Shown here: positions 7,990-16,333 of the stretch, in pieces
Numbering within the stretch: position 1 is the stretch's first letter
How the letters are laid out: each line of letters starts with the position of its first letter
Source of the DNA: Arthrobacter ramosus
GTDB lineage: Bacteria > Actinomycetota > Actinomycetes > Actinomycetales > Micrococcaceae
Length of the DNA: 64,000 nt
Direction of reading: 5' to 3'
Assembly (NCBI RefSeq): GCF_039535095.1
Contig: NZ_BAAAWN010000001.1
Location: 248,001-312,000, forward strand
Program-made: the position numbers and the translations under genes
The notes under the pieces: generated by a model
Databases searched by the model: none
The model's input: the letters and a program-made list of their open reading frames with translations, nothing else
Told to the model about the DNA's origin: nothing

Positions 7990-9363
7990 CTAAGCGGGGT
8001 CGGCCTGCTTTTCGCGCGGGAGCTCGACGGCGAGAGCGGCCGCGGGGGACGAAGCGGCGGCAGCGGCTCGGGCTGAAATCGGGATGTTGACGTGGCGGAG
8101 GGCGGCAACATGGGGGAGGGCGTTGAAGTGGCTCCGGGACATGCTGCCGAACTCGTAGGCGGTCTCGGCGTGCTCGGACAAGTCCACGCCGGCGAGCTCC
8201 GCCTCGTGGCTGACCCGGAATCCAACGGTCTTGTGAATGACAAGGGCAATGATTGCCGTCATGATTCCCGAGACTGCAAGGGTGACAAGAATGGCGACGA
8301 TCTGCGCCACGAGCTGCTGGAGTCCGCCTCCGTAAAACAATCCTCCACCCTTGCCGTTCACCGGCAGCGCGATGAATCCGAGCGCGAGCGTGCCGACAAG
8401 TCCGCCACCGAGGTGGACGCCCACGACGTCGAGGGAGTCATCAAAGCCGAACTTGTGTTTCAGGTCGACAAATACGGCGCAGGCGGCGCCGGCTACCAGC
8501 CCCAGGCCGAGGGCTGCCGCGGGAACCACATTGGCGCAGGCCGGAGTAATAGCCACGAGGCCGGCCACGACGCCGGATGCGGCACCCAAGGATGTGGGGT
8601 GGCCGTGCCGGATCTTCTCGGTGACCAACCAGCTGAGCATTGCCCCGGCCGGGGCAACAAGGGTGTTGACCCAGATCAAGCCGGCCTGCGCCGACGTCGT
8701 GGCCGCGCCGGCATTGAAACCGAACCAACCGAACCACAGGAGGCCGGCGCCAAGCATGATGAAGGGCAGGTTGTGCGGGCGGTGGTTCGGGTCTTTTCCA
8801 AAGCCGTGACGCTTGCCCAGGATCAATGCCAGAACAAACGCGGCAGCGCCGGAGCTGATTTCCACCACAGTGCCGCCGGCGAAGTCAATCACCTGACCGA
8901 AGACCGAACTGATCGCTCCGCCAGGGCTGAGTAGGCCGCCACCCCAGACCATGAAAGCCAAGGGGCAATACACCAGGGTGATCCAGATGGGGACGAAGAT
9001 GACCCAGGATGAGAATTTGGCGCGGTCGGCGATCGCGCCGCTGATCAGGGCCACGGTGACGATGGCGAAGGTAGCGCTGAAGCCGAGTTTGATGAGATCG
9101 GTGGAACCGACCAGGTCCGCCGAGCCGAAGCTGCTGAACGGATTGCCGAAAATCCCCAGAACACTCTTGCCGCTGATCATCGAGTAGCCCCACAGGATCC
9201 ACACGGCGCCTACGATGCCCGCGGAGATGAAGCTCATCATGATCATGTTGAGGGAGGCCTTGGCCCGCGTCATGCCACTGTAGAAGAGGCCGAGTGCCGG
9301 AGTCATGAGCAGTGCAAGTGCCGCCGACACCATCACCCAAACGTTTTCCGCAGTGATATTCAC
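7990..9363 (-). CDS. amt: Ammonium transporter
   Basis: A 457-residue Amt/MEP/Rh channel protein with about 11 membrane helices. Visible family parts are WVMVSAALALLMTPALGLFYSGM at the N-terminus, the FDFAGGTVVEISSGAAA-type segment (here VIDFAGGTVVEISSG), LGAGLLWFGWFGFNAGA, and GVHLGGGLVGTLALG. The twin pore histidines are in the expected FGVH/HK regions. The tail beyond about 410 is cytoplasmic and ends Ala-rich. I chose the GTG at 9361-9363 with AGAAGGGA upstream, because the family starts just before the first helix; a longer ATG start at 9456 would add 31 atypical residues. No glnK follows. Two GlnR-like boxes lie upstream. Confidence 0.9.
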   Translation of the reverse strand: MNITAENVWVMVSAALALLMTPALGLFYSGMTRAKASLNMIMMSFISAGIVGAVWILWGYSMISGKSVLGIFGNPFSSFGSADLVGSTDLIKLGFSATFAIVTVALISGAIADRAKFSSWVIFVPIWITLVYCPLAFMVWGGGLLSPGGAISSVFGQVIDFAGGTVVEISSGAAAFVLALILGKRHGFGKDPNHRPHNLPFIMLGAGLLWFGWFGFNAGAATTSAQAGLIWVNTLVAPAGAMLSWLVTEKIRHGHPTSLGAASGVVAGLVAITPACANVVPAAALGLGLVAGAACAVFVDLKHKFGFDDSLDVVGVHLGGGLVGTLALGFIALPVNGKGGGLFYGGGLQQLVAQIVAILVTLAVSGIMTAIIALVIHKTVGFRVSHEAELAGVDLSEHAETAYEFGSMSRSHFNALPHVAALRHVNIPISARAAAAASSPAAALAVELPREKQADPA

Positions 9364-9471
9364 GTGCGTTTCCCTTCTTATCGGAATGCCGTAGGAGGAC
9401 CGCCGCAGCGTGGCCCCGTTCTTCCCCTGCCCAATATTTCCGGTTCCGTGTTTCAAGCAATGCTGGGAAAA

Positions 9472-9487
9472 GTTGCGGGGACGTTAC
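9472..9487 (-). promoter_or_regulatory. GlnR-like box, amt-proximal
   Basis: On the minus strand this reads GTAAC-GTCCCC-GCAAC, fitting the actinobacterial GlnR half-site pattern GTNAC-N6-GNAAC at every fixed base. It is about 109-124 nt before the amt start. The match is by eye and the regulator is not in this window. Confidence 0.5.
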
Positions 9488-9524
9488 ATGACTTGGCGTG
9501 GCGTGAAGAACGCATGACGGGCGT

Positions 9525-9540
9525 GTTTCGGGAATGTTAA
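9525..9540 (-). promoter_or_regulatory. GlnR-like box, amt-distal
   Basis: On the minus strand this reads TTAAC-ATTCCC-GAAAC, one mismatch from GTNAC-N6-GAAAC. Its centre is 53 bp from the proximal box, about five helical turns. The remainder of the 385-bp gap 9364-9748 holds the two divergent upstream regions and no gene that I can support. Confidence 0.45.
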
Positions 9541-9748
9541 CGCCGCCCCGGCACGGACGAATGGCCCTCCGGAACAGGCGCCAATGATCCCAGTGATTCC
9601 GCGGATTCCAGAGCCAAAGGAGGTGAAATCCTTCCACTAGGCCGGAAATCCGGACATTTCTTCCACGTGAACGGCGGCTCACCGCACCTCAAACGGATGT
9701 TTCAGCCGAACGCTGGCGCGTCACGGCCGCCGCGCGCACACTTAGCCT

Positions 9749-10486
9749 GTGAAGCCGTTTCTCCTGCTCGCATCTCGCGCCGAAGACGCCGCCGCCGAGG
9801 AAGAGTACCAGGCGTATCTTCATTTTGGAGGGCTCGCTCCCGAGCAACTGCAACGCATCCGAATGGAGGTGGCGCCCCTCCCGCCGCTTGAGCTCTCCGA
9901 CTATTCCGGAGTGATTGTGGGTGGCAGCCCCTTCACCTCGAGCGACCCGCCGGAACACAAGAGCCCGGTCCAGAAAAGGGTGGAGAAAGAACTCGCGCAG
10001 CTGCTGGACACGATTGTTGCCGCCGACTTTCCCTTTCTGGGGGCCTGCTATGGGGTCGGAACCCTGGGACTTCACCAAGGGGCTGTGATTGACCGTACCT
10101 ATGGTGAAGGACTCGGCGGGGTAACCATCAAACTCACAGCGGAGGGCCTCCAAGACCCGCTCCTCCAAGGCATGTCCGAGCGTTTTGTCGCCTTTACCGG
10201 CCATAAGGAAGCCTGCACGGTCCTGCCAGGACATGCGGTGTTGCTTGCCGGCTCGGCCGCCTGCCCGGTGCAGATGTTCCGGATCAAGAGGAACCTTTAC
10301 GCCACTCAATTCCATCCGGAGCTCGACGCCGAGGGGCTCGTCACGCGAATCGACACGTATCGCCACGCTGGATACTTTCCGCCCGAGGCTGCTGAACAGC
10401 TGATGGCAGACGCCCGGAAGATCACGGCCACCGAACCGATGAAGATCCTCGGCAACTTTGTCCGCCGATACGCGATTCCCCAATAA
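9749..10486 (+). CDS. Class I glutamine amidotransferase-like protein (GMP synthase GATase fold)
   Basis: A 245-residue stand-alone class I GATase-like protein. The catalytic triad is visible: Cys100 in the nucleophile elbow FLGACYG, and His189 with Glu191 in QFHPELD. It is related to the GMP-synthase glutaminase half, but no ATP-pyrophosphatase domain follows; annotated relatives are called 'glutamine amidotransferase' and may hydrolyse gamma-glutamyl amides. The start is GTG at 9749. TAGCCT abuts it directly, which does not leave the usual spacing for a leaderless start, so the exact start is uncertain. A short G/C hairpin (ATTCCCC...GGGGGAAT) overlaps the stop codon. Confidence 0.8.
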   Translation: MKPFLLLASRAEDAAAEEEYQAYLHFGGLAPEQLQRIRMEVAPLPPLELSDYSGVIVGGSPFTSSDPPEHKSPVQKRVEKELAQLLDTIVAADFPFLGACYGVGTLGLHQGAVIDRTYGEGLGGVTIKLTAEGLQDPLLQGMSERFVAFTGHKEACTVLPGHAVLLAGSAACPVQMFRIKRNLYATQFHPELDAEGLVTRIDTYRHAGYFPPEAAEQLMADARKITATEPMKILGNFVRRYAIPQ

Positions 10487-10502
10487 CGTCGGGGGAATGA
10501 AG

Positions 10503-10508
10503 CACAAT
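10503..10508 (+). promoter_or_regulatory. -10-like hexamer of a leaderless start
   Basis: CACAAT lies exactly 6 nt (GGGCCC) before the ATG at 10515, and no ribosome site is present. This decides the start of the ABM gene in favour of 10515 over the in-frame ATGs at 10458 and 10497. Confidence 0.4.
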
Positions 10509-10514
10509 GGGCCC

Positions 10515-10820
10515 ATGACTTTTGCAAATGTGGGAAGCCTCGGCACGAAACCCGGCCAGCGCGACGCCGTCGTCTCCATCCTTCTCAGACCGAAACCGGA
10601 GCTCCGGGGCGCGGGCTGCCTGCTCTACGAGGTGGGCGTCAACGAAGAATCGCCGGACACGGTCTTTGTCTGCGAACTATGGGAATCGGCAGAAGCGCAC
10701 CAAGGATCGCTGCAGCTGGACAGCGTCCGGGCCGCCATAAGTGAGGCAATGCCGCTGCTGTCCGGAGAGATGGGCGGCACCCGGTTCACGGTATTGGGCT
10801 CACCGCTCCGAAACCCCTGA
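10515..10820 (+). CDS. Antibiotic biosynthesis monooxygenase (ABM) domain protein
   Basis: A 101-residue single-domain protein of the dimeric alpha+beta barrel ABM fold (FANVGSLGTKPGQRDAVVSILLR, then CLLYEVGVNEESPDTVFVCELWESAEAHQGSL). Family members are small cofactor-free quinol or anthrone monooxygenases, or simply unassigned. The conserved W-E-S-x-E-A-x-x-x-H motif is present (LWESAEAHQ). Context is uninformative: a GATase gene upstream and a secreted hydrolase downstream on the same strand. Substrate unknown. Confidence 0.75.
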   Translation: MTFANVGSLGTKPGQRDAVVSILLRPKPELRGAGCLLYEVGVNEESPDTVFVCELWESAEAHQGSLQLDSVRAAISEAMPLLSGEMGGTRFTVLGSPLRNP

Positions 10821-10900
10821 TATTCATCCAGGCGACACGTGGCTGACGGACAGGATTTTCATAGCTCTTACATAGCTGCAGTAGCTACGGTTGGTTCATT

Positions 10901-11944
10901 ATGGAAGAGCAAGAGCCCCGTCGTCCCGGCCAAGGGTCCGGACGAAAGAGAAGTCGGTGGAACCGCTGGAGTCCCCGCCGACGTCGATCGGCCTTGCTGG
11001 CGGCCTTCGCGGGCATTCTGGCACTGACCCTGACGGCCACGGTTTACTCGGCCGCGCATGCCCGCTCATCCGTCCCCCATGCTGTATCGGCGGTAGCCGG
11101 CGCCACGCCGTCGGCAGCTGTTCCAGCCGCATCCCCGACGGCTGCATCCCCGACGACGGCGGCCGCCGCACCGTCGTCGACCGCGGCCGAGGCGCCGACT
11201 GCCGCTCCAGCCGTCGCGGCTCCCGCAGCTGCGGCGCCGGCTGCTTCGGGTAGCGGAGTGACCCCCGCGTTGGACTCCGAGATCAACGGCATCATCAACG
11301 CCAACAGCCAGTACCAGATCGGCGTCACCCTGATCGACTTATCTGACGGCTCAAGCCATCAGTACGGGGTCCAAGCGCCATTCGAGGCAGCAAGCACCGC
11401 CAAAGTCCTGGCTGCCGCAGCGTACTATCACCTTGTCGAAACGGGCGCAGTGTCCCTTGACGATCCCTTGGGCGAGTACACAGCCGGATTCCAGATCAAG
11501 GAGATGATCCAGAACAGCGACAACGACTCCTGGTCCCTGATCATGGATGCGGTCGGTTATTCGGAACTGCAGTCCTATGCCGCATCGATCGGCGTCAGCT
11601 ACGACCCGATGAACAACACTCTGACTCCAAGCGAAATGGCCAGCATCATGGCCGGCCTCTACGGCGGGAAGCTCCTGAACCAGCAGGACACCGCACAGTT
11701 GTTGTCCTATATGCAGAACACCAACTACGAGTCACTCATCCCCGCCGCAGTGCCGGCCGGAATCACTGTTTTCCACAAGTACGGACTGCTCGACGACGAA
11801 CTCCACGACGCCAGCATCCTCACCAACGGGACCAACTCCTACGCATTCGTGGTCTACACCAAAGGCCAGGACGAGAGCGATATCCCCGCCCGCACCGACA
11901 TCTTCCACCAGCTCACCCAGGCTGTGGTGAATGGTCTGTTCTAA
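10901..11944 (+). CDS. Secreted or membrane-anchored class A beta-lactamase-like serine hydrolase
   Basis: A 347-residue protein. It begins with an Arg-rich cytoplasmic tail and one hydrophobic segment (about 31-51), so it is anchored or secreted. A low-complexity Ala/Pro/Thr linker (about 60-117) leads to a beta-lactamase-fold domain. Ser165-x-x-Lys168 (STAK) and the Ser206-Asp207-Asn208 loop are intact. The third box reads Lys293-Tyr-Gly instead of Lys-Thr-Gly. No Glu166-type omega-loop motif is obvious, so genuine lactam resistance is doubtful; a peptidoglycan or esterase role is as likely. A strong hairpin follows the stop. Confidence 0.78.
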   Translation: MEEQEPRRPGQGSGRKRSRWNRWSPRRRRSALLAAFAGILALTLTATVYSAAHARSSVPHAVSAVAGATPSAAVPAASPTAASPTTAAAAPSSTAAEAPTAAPAVAAPAAAAPAASGSGVTPALDSEINGIINANSQYQIGVTLIDLSDGSSHQYGVQAPFEAASTAKVLAAAAYYHLVETGAVSLDDPLGEYTAGFQIKEMIQNSDNDSWSLIMDAVGYSELQSYAASIGVSYDPMNNTLTPSEMASIMAGLYGGKLLNQQDTAQLLSYMQNTNYESLIPAAVPAGITVFHKYGLLDDELHDASILTNGTNSYAFVVYTKGQDESDIPARTDIFHQLTQAVVNGLF

Positions 11945-11972
11945 AGGGACCTGGCCCGATCTTCAGCATCAC

Positions 11973-12013
11973 GACGCCGGCCGCGCAGTCAGACTGACTG
12001 CGCGGCCGGCGTC
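11973..12013 (+). terminator. Strong hairpin after the serine hydrolase gene
   Basis: A perfect 19-bp GC-rich stem (GACGCCGGCCGCGCAGTCA and complement) with a 3-nt loop, 29 nt past the stop and followed by CTTGTTCCCTT. It fits a factor-independent terminator. The rest of the gap to 12198 shows nothing recognisable. Confidence 0.75.
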
Positions 12014-12197
12014 CTTGTTCCCTTATGGGCGCTGAGCGCCTGTAGAAGTGCTATCTATATGTCTCCCTTCTTCATGGGGTCGGGCCAATTTCCTATCAAT
12101 CGGTTATGGTCCTGCATGGTCTTCTCCTGACTAAGACGGTGTTCTGCGCGATGCGGCGCAATTGGTCGTGCCTGCCAAAAGGGCAGGGGCGGCCTGA

Positions 12198-12980
12198 TCA
12201 GTCGGGAGAGGAACCAGGATCGAATGCAGGTTCGGCTGAGGGGCTTTGCCGGCGATCGGGGATCGGGCCATGGCGGGGTGGCGGTGCCAGCGCACGTTGT
12301 TCCGGCAGATCTGCAGCGCCGTAGGCGGCCGAGCCACCCTGCGACTCCGACGTCGATCCAGACTCTTGTGAGGGCGCCGCCGGAGGGACCTGTCTGGCGG
12401 GCGGAGCGCCACCCGGAACTGGCGACATTTCCGCCGTCGCCAGCATTTCCGGGGGCAGGACAACAAGTGTACGAGGGCTCGTGCTGGCAAGTATGGTGGG
12501 CGCGGTCAGCGCAGCGACGGATCCGGCGCGCAAGGGATCGACGGGGATAGCTGGAACGCTTGGTCCGTGAGGCGGCAGTACTCCGGGCACCGGCGGCAAT
12601 GCCGGCACGGAAGGCGGCTCGGGCAATGGCGGGAGTTCCCCGATCGTGTTCTCGACCACGGGCGGCACAGCGTCGACGACTCCAACCACTGGCGTCAAGA
12701 CCTGCTCCGTTAGCTGATTGACAACGGTCTTAGGAACTGTGGCCAACGGACCGGGGCTTGGAACCACGGACGGGACGTGGTCGACGATCGGCCCTACGGG
12801 ATCGGTGAGGGGAACCGGTGGCAGTGAAACCGAAGGTGTCGGGACAGCCGGAATCGTCGGCAGAAGGTCTGTGGCCTGCGAAGGACCGGCCAGCCACAGC
12901 AACCACGCCAATGCGCCGAAAACGGCGAGAAGAACGGGCCGAACCAAAGAAACGCCACGGCACCCCAGATACCCAGCCAA
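12198..12980 (-). CDS. Proline-rich secreted protein of unknown function
   Basis: A protein of about 260 residues with an N-terminal signal peptide (VRPVLLAVFGALAWLLWLAGPSQA, cleavage probably after SQA). The Pro/Val/Ser-rich mature part repeats short PxxPxxP units (LPTIPAVPTPSVSLPPVP, LPPLPEPPSVPALPPVP). No catalytic domain is recognised; it may be a cell-wall-spanning or adhesive protein. I chose the TTG at 12978-12980 because GGGGAGG is 8 nt upstream; a GTG at 12989 is also in frame but overlaps that site. An inverted repeat (CCAAACAC...GTGTTTGG, about 12973-13005) spans the ribosome site and could mask it. Confidence 0.6.
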   Translation of the reverse strand: MAGYLGCRGVSLVRPVLLAVFGALAWLLWLAGPSQATDLLPTIPAVPTPSVSLPPVPLTDPVGPIVDHVPSVVPSPGPLATVPKTVVNQLTEQVLTPVVGVVDAVPPVVENTIGELPPLPEPPSVPALPPVPGVLPPHGPSVPAIPVDPLRAGSVAALTAPTILASTSPRTLVVLPPEMLATAEMSPVPGGAPPARQVPPAAPSQESGSTSESQGGSAAYGAADLPEQRALAPPPRHGPIPDRRQSPSAEPAFDPGSSPD

Positions 12981-13056
12981 ACACTCCACCTCCCCAGTGC
13001 GGTGTTTGGAAACTAACGTACGCCCGTCCGGGGCGGCAGTCCATAGCTAAGCATGC

Positions 13057-14520
13057 TTAGCGCCCGAACTCCGGAAGGATCGCCAGATGGGACGCGGCGT
13101 CGACATCGGGGCGGAGATCCCGGTCCTGGACGTCGGCGGGCAACGATAGACCGGCGTTGAAGGCTTTTCGGAACCGCGGACTCGCGAATTCTCCGGGTGT
13201 CCGGCCTTGCAGCCTCAGTGCCCGTGACGCGCAAAGGAATTCAACACCAACAACCGTTGCAAGCGCCCGGACGGTGGAATCCAGCCGGGAGGTGGACACA
13301 CTCGCGAAACTTGCATCTTCTTCAGCGCCCAAGGACAGGACCACCGTTTGTAGGCTCACCGGCTGAGCGTTGGCTCGAATATGGCCCACCGCTGCGGCCG
13401 CCACATATTCCAGCATCATGACGCCGGACTGGCCGGAGTCGTCGACCGCAAGGAACCTGTGGAGGCCCGTGTACGCGGGATCGCATAACCGGCTGATCCT
13501 TCCAAGCGCGTTGGTGCATGCTGCGCCAAGTGCCAACTGCAACCCGTCAATCCGCCGGGCGAGAGTGGACATCTGGAAGAGGCCGTGGTGCGCCACACCG
13601 TTGCTGCCATCTTCCACGGAGCCGAAGACCATGGGGTTCTCGTGGCCTGCAACCACCAGACGCTCCAAGACGAGCTTCAGCGCGTCGAGTTCTTCCACTA
13701 CAGCGCCTAGTGCGTGTGGAAGCATGCGCAGAGAATACGGGTCCTGAATACGTGCGGGCTTGCCATGCCCTGATACCAGTCCCTGAAGGGTTGTAGCCAC
13801 ATCTGCCAGTGCGTCCGATTCTGCCGCCTTTGCGACTTCCGGGGCGAACGCTTCGGAGTTTCCTGACATGGCAGCGAATGTCAGTGCGCTGACCGTCGTG
13901 AGGTTCTCCAGCAGGGTCGCTAGCCTCTGATGCGCCAGGACGGCCTGGGCGATGGTAAGCGCGCTGGAGCTGATGAAGGGCAGCGCATCCTCGGTCGCCC
14001 AAGTCTCCAATGGCACCGGCACTTTCTTGCCGTCCATGGTGGGCCGCTCACCGAGGAGGGTGAGAGCCGTTCCCGCCAGGGCGGGAAGATCTGCGGTTCC
14101 TATACCGCCGAATTCCCGTACTTCCGGCAGGGTATCGGCGTTGAGCATCTCCGAAACGGCGTCGGCTACAGCCGGGTTGATCCCGGATGCGCCGGCTGCG
14201 AGTTGGGAGAGCCTGATGGTCAGCATCGCCCGGACGGTCTCGCGGTCAAGGGCCCGTCCGGCATCGACGGCATGGCTCCGCAACAAGTTGAGACCGTGGG
14301 TGTCGACCTCAGTGTCCGCTTGGTTGAGGGTCACGGAGCGGTTAGCGCCTACGCCTGTGGACCGACCATAAACCGGCCGTGCCTGTGCCGTCGCGCGGGC
14401 GGAGCGCTGGGACGCCGTCATGCGTTCAACGGCCGACGGCGCCAGCGTCACTTTATGGCGGCCTCCTGCTACCGCTACGATGTCGCCGAGCTCAAGCCGG
14501 CGTCCGTCAATTTCGATCAT
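13057..14520 (-). CDS. HutH-family aromatic amino acid lyase homologue lacking the MIO triad
   Basis: A 487-residue protein over the full length of the histidine/phenylalanine ammonia-lyase family. Conserved parts are Tyr51 in PVYGRSTGVGANRS, QDPYSLR, ENPMVFG, and the following NGVAHHG. The cofactor triad Ala-Ser-Gly (which cyclises to MIO) is replaced: where the family has G-A-S-G-D-L-A-P-L, this protein has I140-G-T-A-D-L-P-A-L. The segment equal to QEDHVSM reads EEDASFA. An ASG at 111-113 is in the unrelated G-x-SG segment. It follows hutU in the operon (40 bp), so histidine deamination would be expected, yet a standard mechanism looks impossible. It may be a divergent enzyme or a regulatory homologue. 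Confidence 0.8.
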   Translation of the reverse strand: MIEIDGRRLELGDIVAVAGGRHKVTLAPSAVERMTASQRSARATAQARPVYGRSTGVGANRSVTLNQADTEVDTHGLNLLRSHAVDAGRALDRETVRAMLTIRLSQLAAGASGINPAVADAVSEMLNADTLPEVREFGGIGTADLPALAGTALTLLGERPTMDGKKVPVPLETWATEDALPFISSSALTIAQAVLAHQRLATLLENLTTVSALTFAAMSGNSEAFAPEVAKAAESDALADVATTLQGLVSGHGKPARIQDPYSLRMLPHALGAVVEELDALKLVLERLVVAGHENPMVFGSVEDGSNGVAHHGLFQMSTLARRIDGLQLALGAACTNALGRISRLCDPAYTGLHRFLAVDDSGQSGVMMLEYVAAAAVGHIRANAQPVSLQTVVLSLGAEEDASFASVSTSRLDSTVRALATVVGVEFLCASRALRLQGRTPGEFASPRFRKAFNAGLSLPADVQDRDLRPDVDAASHLAILPEFGR

Positions 14521-14560
14521 GGGAGTGATTCTTTCTCAGATGGGTGGTTGTCGGGTCTGG

Positions 14561-16288
14561 TTAGCGGGTTTCTTCCATGGGGATGCGGACGCCGCGTTCG
14601 TGGGCGACTTCGATGGCGCGGTCGTAGCCGGCGTCGGCGTGGCGGATGACGCCCATGCCGGGGTCGTTGGTGAGGAGGCGTTCGAGTTTCCGGGCGGCGA
14701 GCTCGGTGCCGTCGGCGACGGAGACCTGGCCGGTGTGGATGGAGCGGCCGATGCCCACGCCGCCGCCGTGGTGGATGGAGACCCAGGTGGCGCCGGAGGA
14801 GGCGGCGGTCAGGGCGTTCAGCAGGGGCCAGTCGGCGATCGCGTCGGAGCCGTCCTTCATGGACTCGGTTTCCCGGTAGGGGGAGGCCACGGAGCCGGAG
14901 TCCAGGTGGTCCCGGCCGATCACGATGGGGGCCTTGACCTTGCCTTCGGCCACGAGCTGGTTGAAGAGCAGCCCGGCCTTGGCGCGTTCGCCGTAGCCCA
15001 GCCAGCAGATCCTCGCCGGGAGGCCTTCGAATTCGACCCGTTCCTGTGCCGCGTCGAGCCATTTGTGCAGGTGGGTGTTCTCCGGGAAGAGTTCCTTGAT
15101 GGCCTTGTCGGTCACGGCGATGTCTTCGGGGTCACCGGAAAGCGCGACCCAGCGGAACGGGCCCAGGCCCTCGCAGAACAGGGGCCGGATGTAGGCCGGG
15201 ACGAAGCCGGGGAACTCGAAGGCCCGGTCATAGCCGCCCTTGCGGGCTTCGTCGCGGATGGAGTTGCCGTAGTCGAAGACCTCGGCGCCGGCGTCCTGGA
15301 ACTCGACCATGGCCTGGACGTGCTTGGCCATGGAGGCCTGGGCCTTCTTCGTGAACCCTTCCGGGTCGGCTTCGGCCTCGGTGTGCCACTCGGCCACGGT
15401 GATGCCCTCGGGCAGGTAGGACAACGGGTCGTGCGCGGAGGTCTGGTCGGTCACGACGTCGATGCTGATTTCCCCGGCCCGGTGGCGGGCCAGCAGTTCC
15501 GGGAAGACCTCGGCGGCGTTGCCGACATAGCCGACGGACCAGCCGCGGCGCTCGTCCTTGGCGGCCTGGACCTTGGCGATCGCGGCGTCCAGGTCGGTTT
15601 CGACCTCGTCCAGGTAGCGTTTGCCGACGCGGCGGCGCAGCCGGGACTCGTCCACGTCCACGATCAGGCAGGCCCCGTCGTTCAGGGTCACGGCCAAAGG
15701 CTGCGCCCCGCCCATGCCCCCGCACCCGCCGGTCAGGGTCAGCGTCCCGGCCAACGGTCCCTCCGTGGAGCCTTCCGCGGCGGCTGCCAGGCGGCCTTCG
15801 GCCCGGAGTTTGTTCCCGACCGCGGCGAAGGTCTCGTAGGTGCCCTGCAGGATGCCCTGGGTGCCGATGTAGATCCAGGACCCGGCGGTCATCTGCCCGT
15901 ACATCATCAGGCCCTCGGCCTCGAGGCGGCGGAACTCGGGCCACGTCGCCCAGTCACCCACCAGGTTCGAGTTCGCCAGCAACACCCGCGGCGCCCATTC
16001 GTTCGTGCGGAACACCCCGACGGGCTTGCCCGACTGGACCAGCAGGGTTTCGTCCTTCTCCAGGGTCTCCAGGGTCCGGGTGATCGCGTCGAACGCGGCC
16101 CAGGACCGGGCGGCCCGGCCCGTGCCGCCGTACACGACCAGGTCATCCGGGCGCTCGGCGACCTCCGGGTCCAGGTTGTTCATCAACATGCGCAACGGCG
16201 CTTCGGTCTGCCAGCTCTTGGCGGTCAGCTCGGTGCCGCGGGCGGCCCGGACAGGACGGGCTCCGGTAGTGAAATCGGCGGGTGCCAT
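14561..16288 (-). CDS. hutU: Urocanate hydratase (urocanase)
   Basis: The 575-residue second enzyme of histidine degradation: urocanate + H2O gives 4-imidazolone-5-propionate with tightly bound NAD+. Near-invariant urocanase segments are present, including the [10 protein letters not shown] start, [15 protein letters not shown], the NAD-binding [34 protein letters not shown], and the signature [15 protein letters not shown] with its active-site Cys. Length matches the family (about 550-570). The ATG at 16288 follows AAGGAGTACGAAGA. It lies between the ABC importer genes and the HutH homologue, all read leftward from iclR. Confidence 0.96.
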   Translation of the reverse strand: MAPADFTTGARPVRAARGTELTAKSWQTEAPLRMLMNNLDPEVAERPDDLVVYGGTGRAARSWAAFDAITRTLETLEKDETLLVQSGKPVGVFRTNEWAPRVLLANSNLVGDWATWPEFRRLEAEGLMMYGQMTAGSWIYIGTQGILQGTYETFAAVGNKLRAEGRLAAAAEGSTEGPLAGTLTLTGGCGGMGGAQPLAVTLNDGACLIVDVDESRLRRRVGKRYLDEVETDLDAAIAKVQAAKDERRGWSVGYVGNAAEVFPELLARHRAGEISIDVVTDQTSAHDPLSYLPEGITVAEWHTEAEADPEGFTKKAQASMAKHVQAMVEFQDAGAEVFDYGNSIRDEARKGGYDRAFEFPGFVPAYIRPLFCEGLGPFRWVALSGDPEDIAVTDKAIKELFPENTHLHKWLDAAQERVEFEGLPARICWLGYGERAKAGLLFNQLVAEGKVKAPIVIGRDHLDSGSVASPYRETESMKDGSDAIADWPLLNALTAASSGATWVSIHHGGGVGIGRSIHTGQVSVADGTELAARKLERLLTNDPGMGVIRHADAGYDRAIEVAHERGVRIPMEETR

Positions 16289-16333
16289 TCTTCGTACTCC
16301 TTAGTCTTTTGGACTAGTTGCTTCTTGCTCGAA

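Noticed and set aside
11973..12013. Perfect palindrome as a possible recombination or attachment site
   Set aside because: A 3-nt loop, high GC and position just after a stop codon fit a terminator hairpin better.
13057..14520. The Ala-Ser-Gly at residues 111-113 as the MIO triad
   Set aside because: It falls in the conserved G-x-SG(I/V) segment about 30 residues before the cofactor loop; the Asp-Leu that follows the real triad is at 144-145, preceded by Gly-Thr-Ala.
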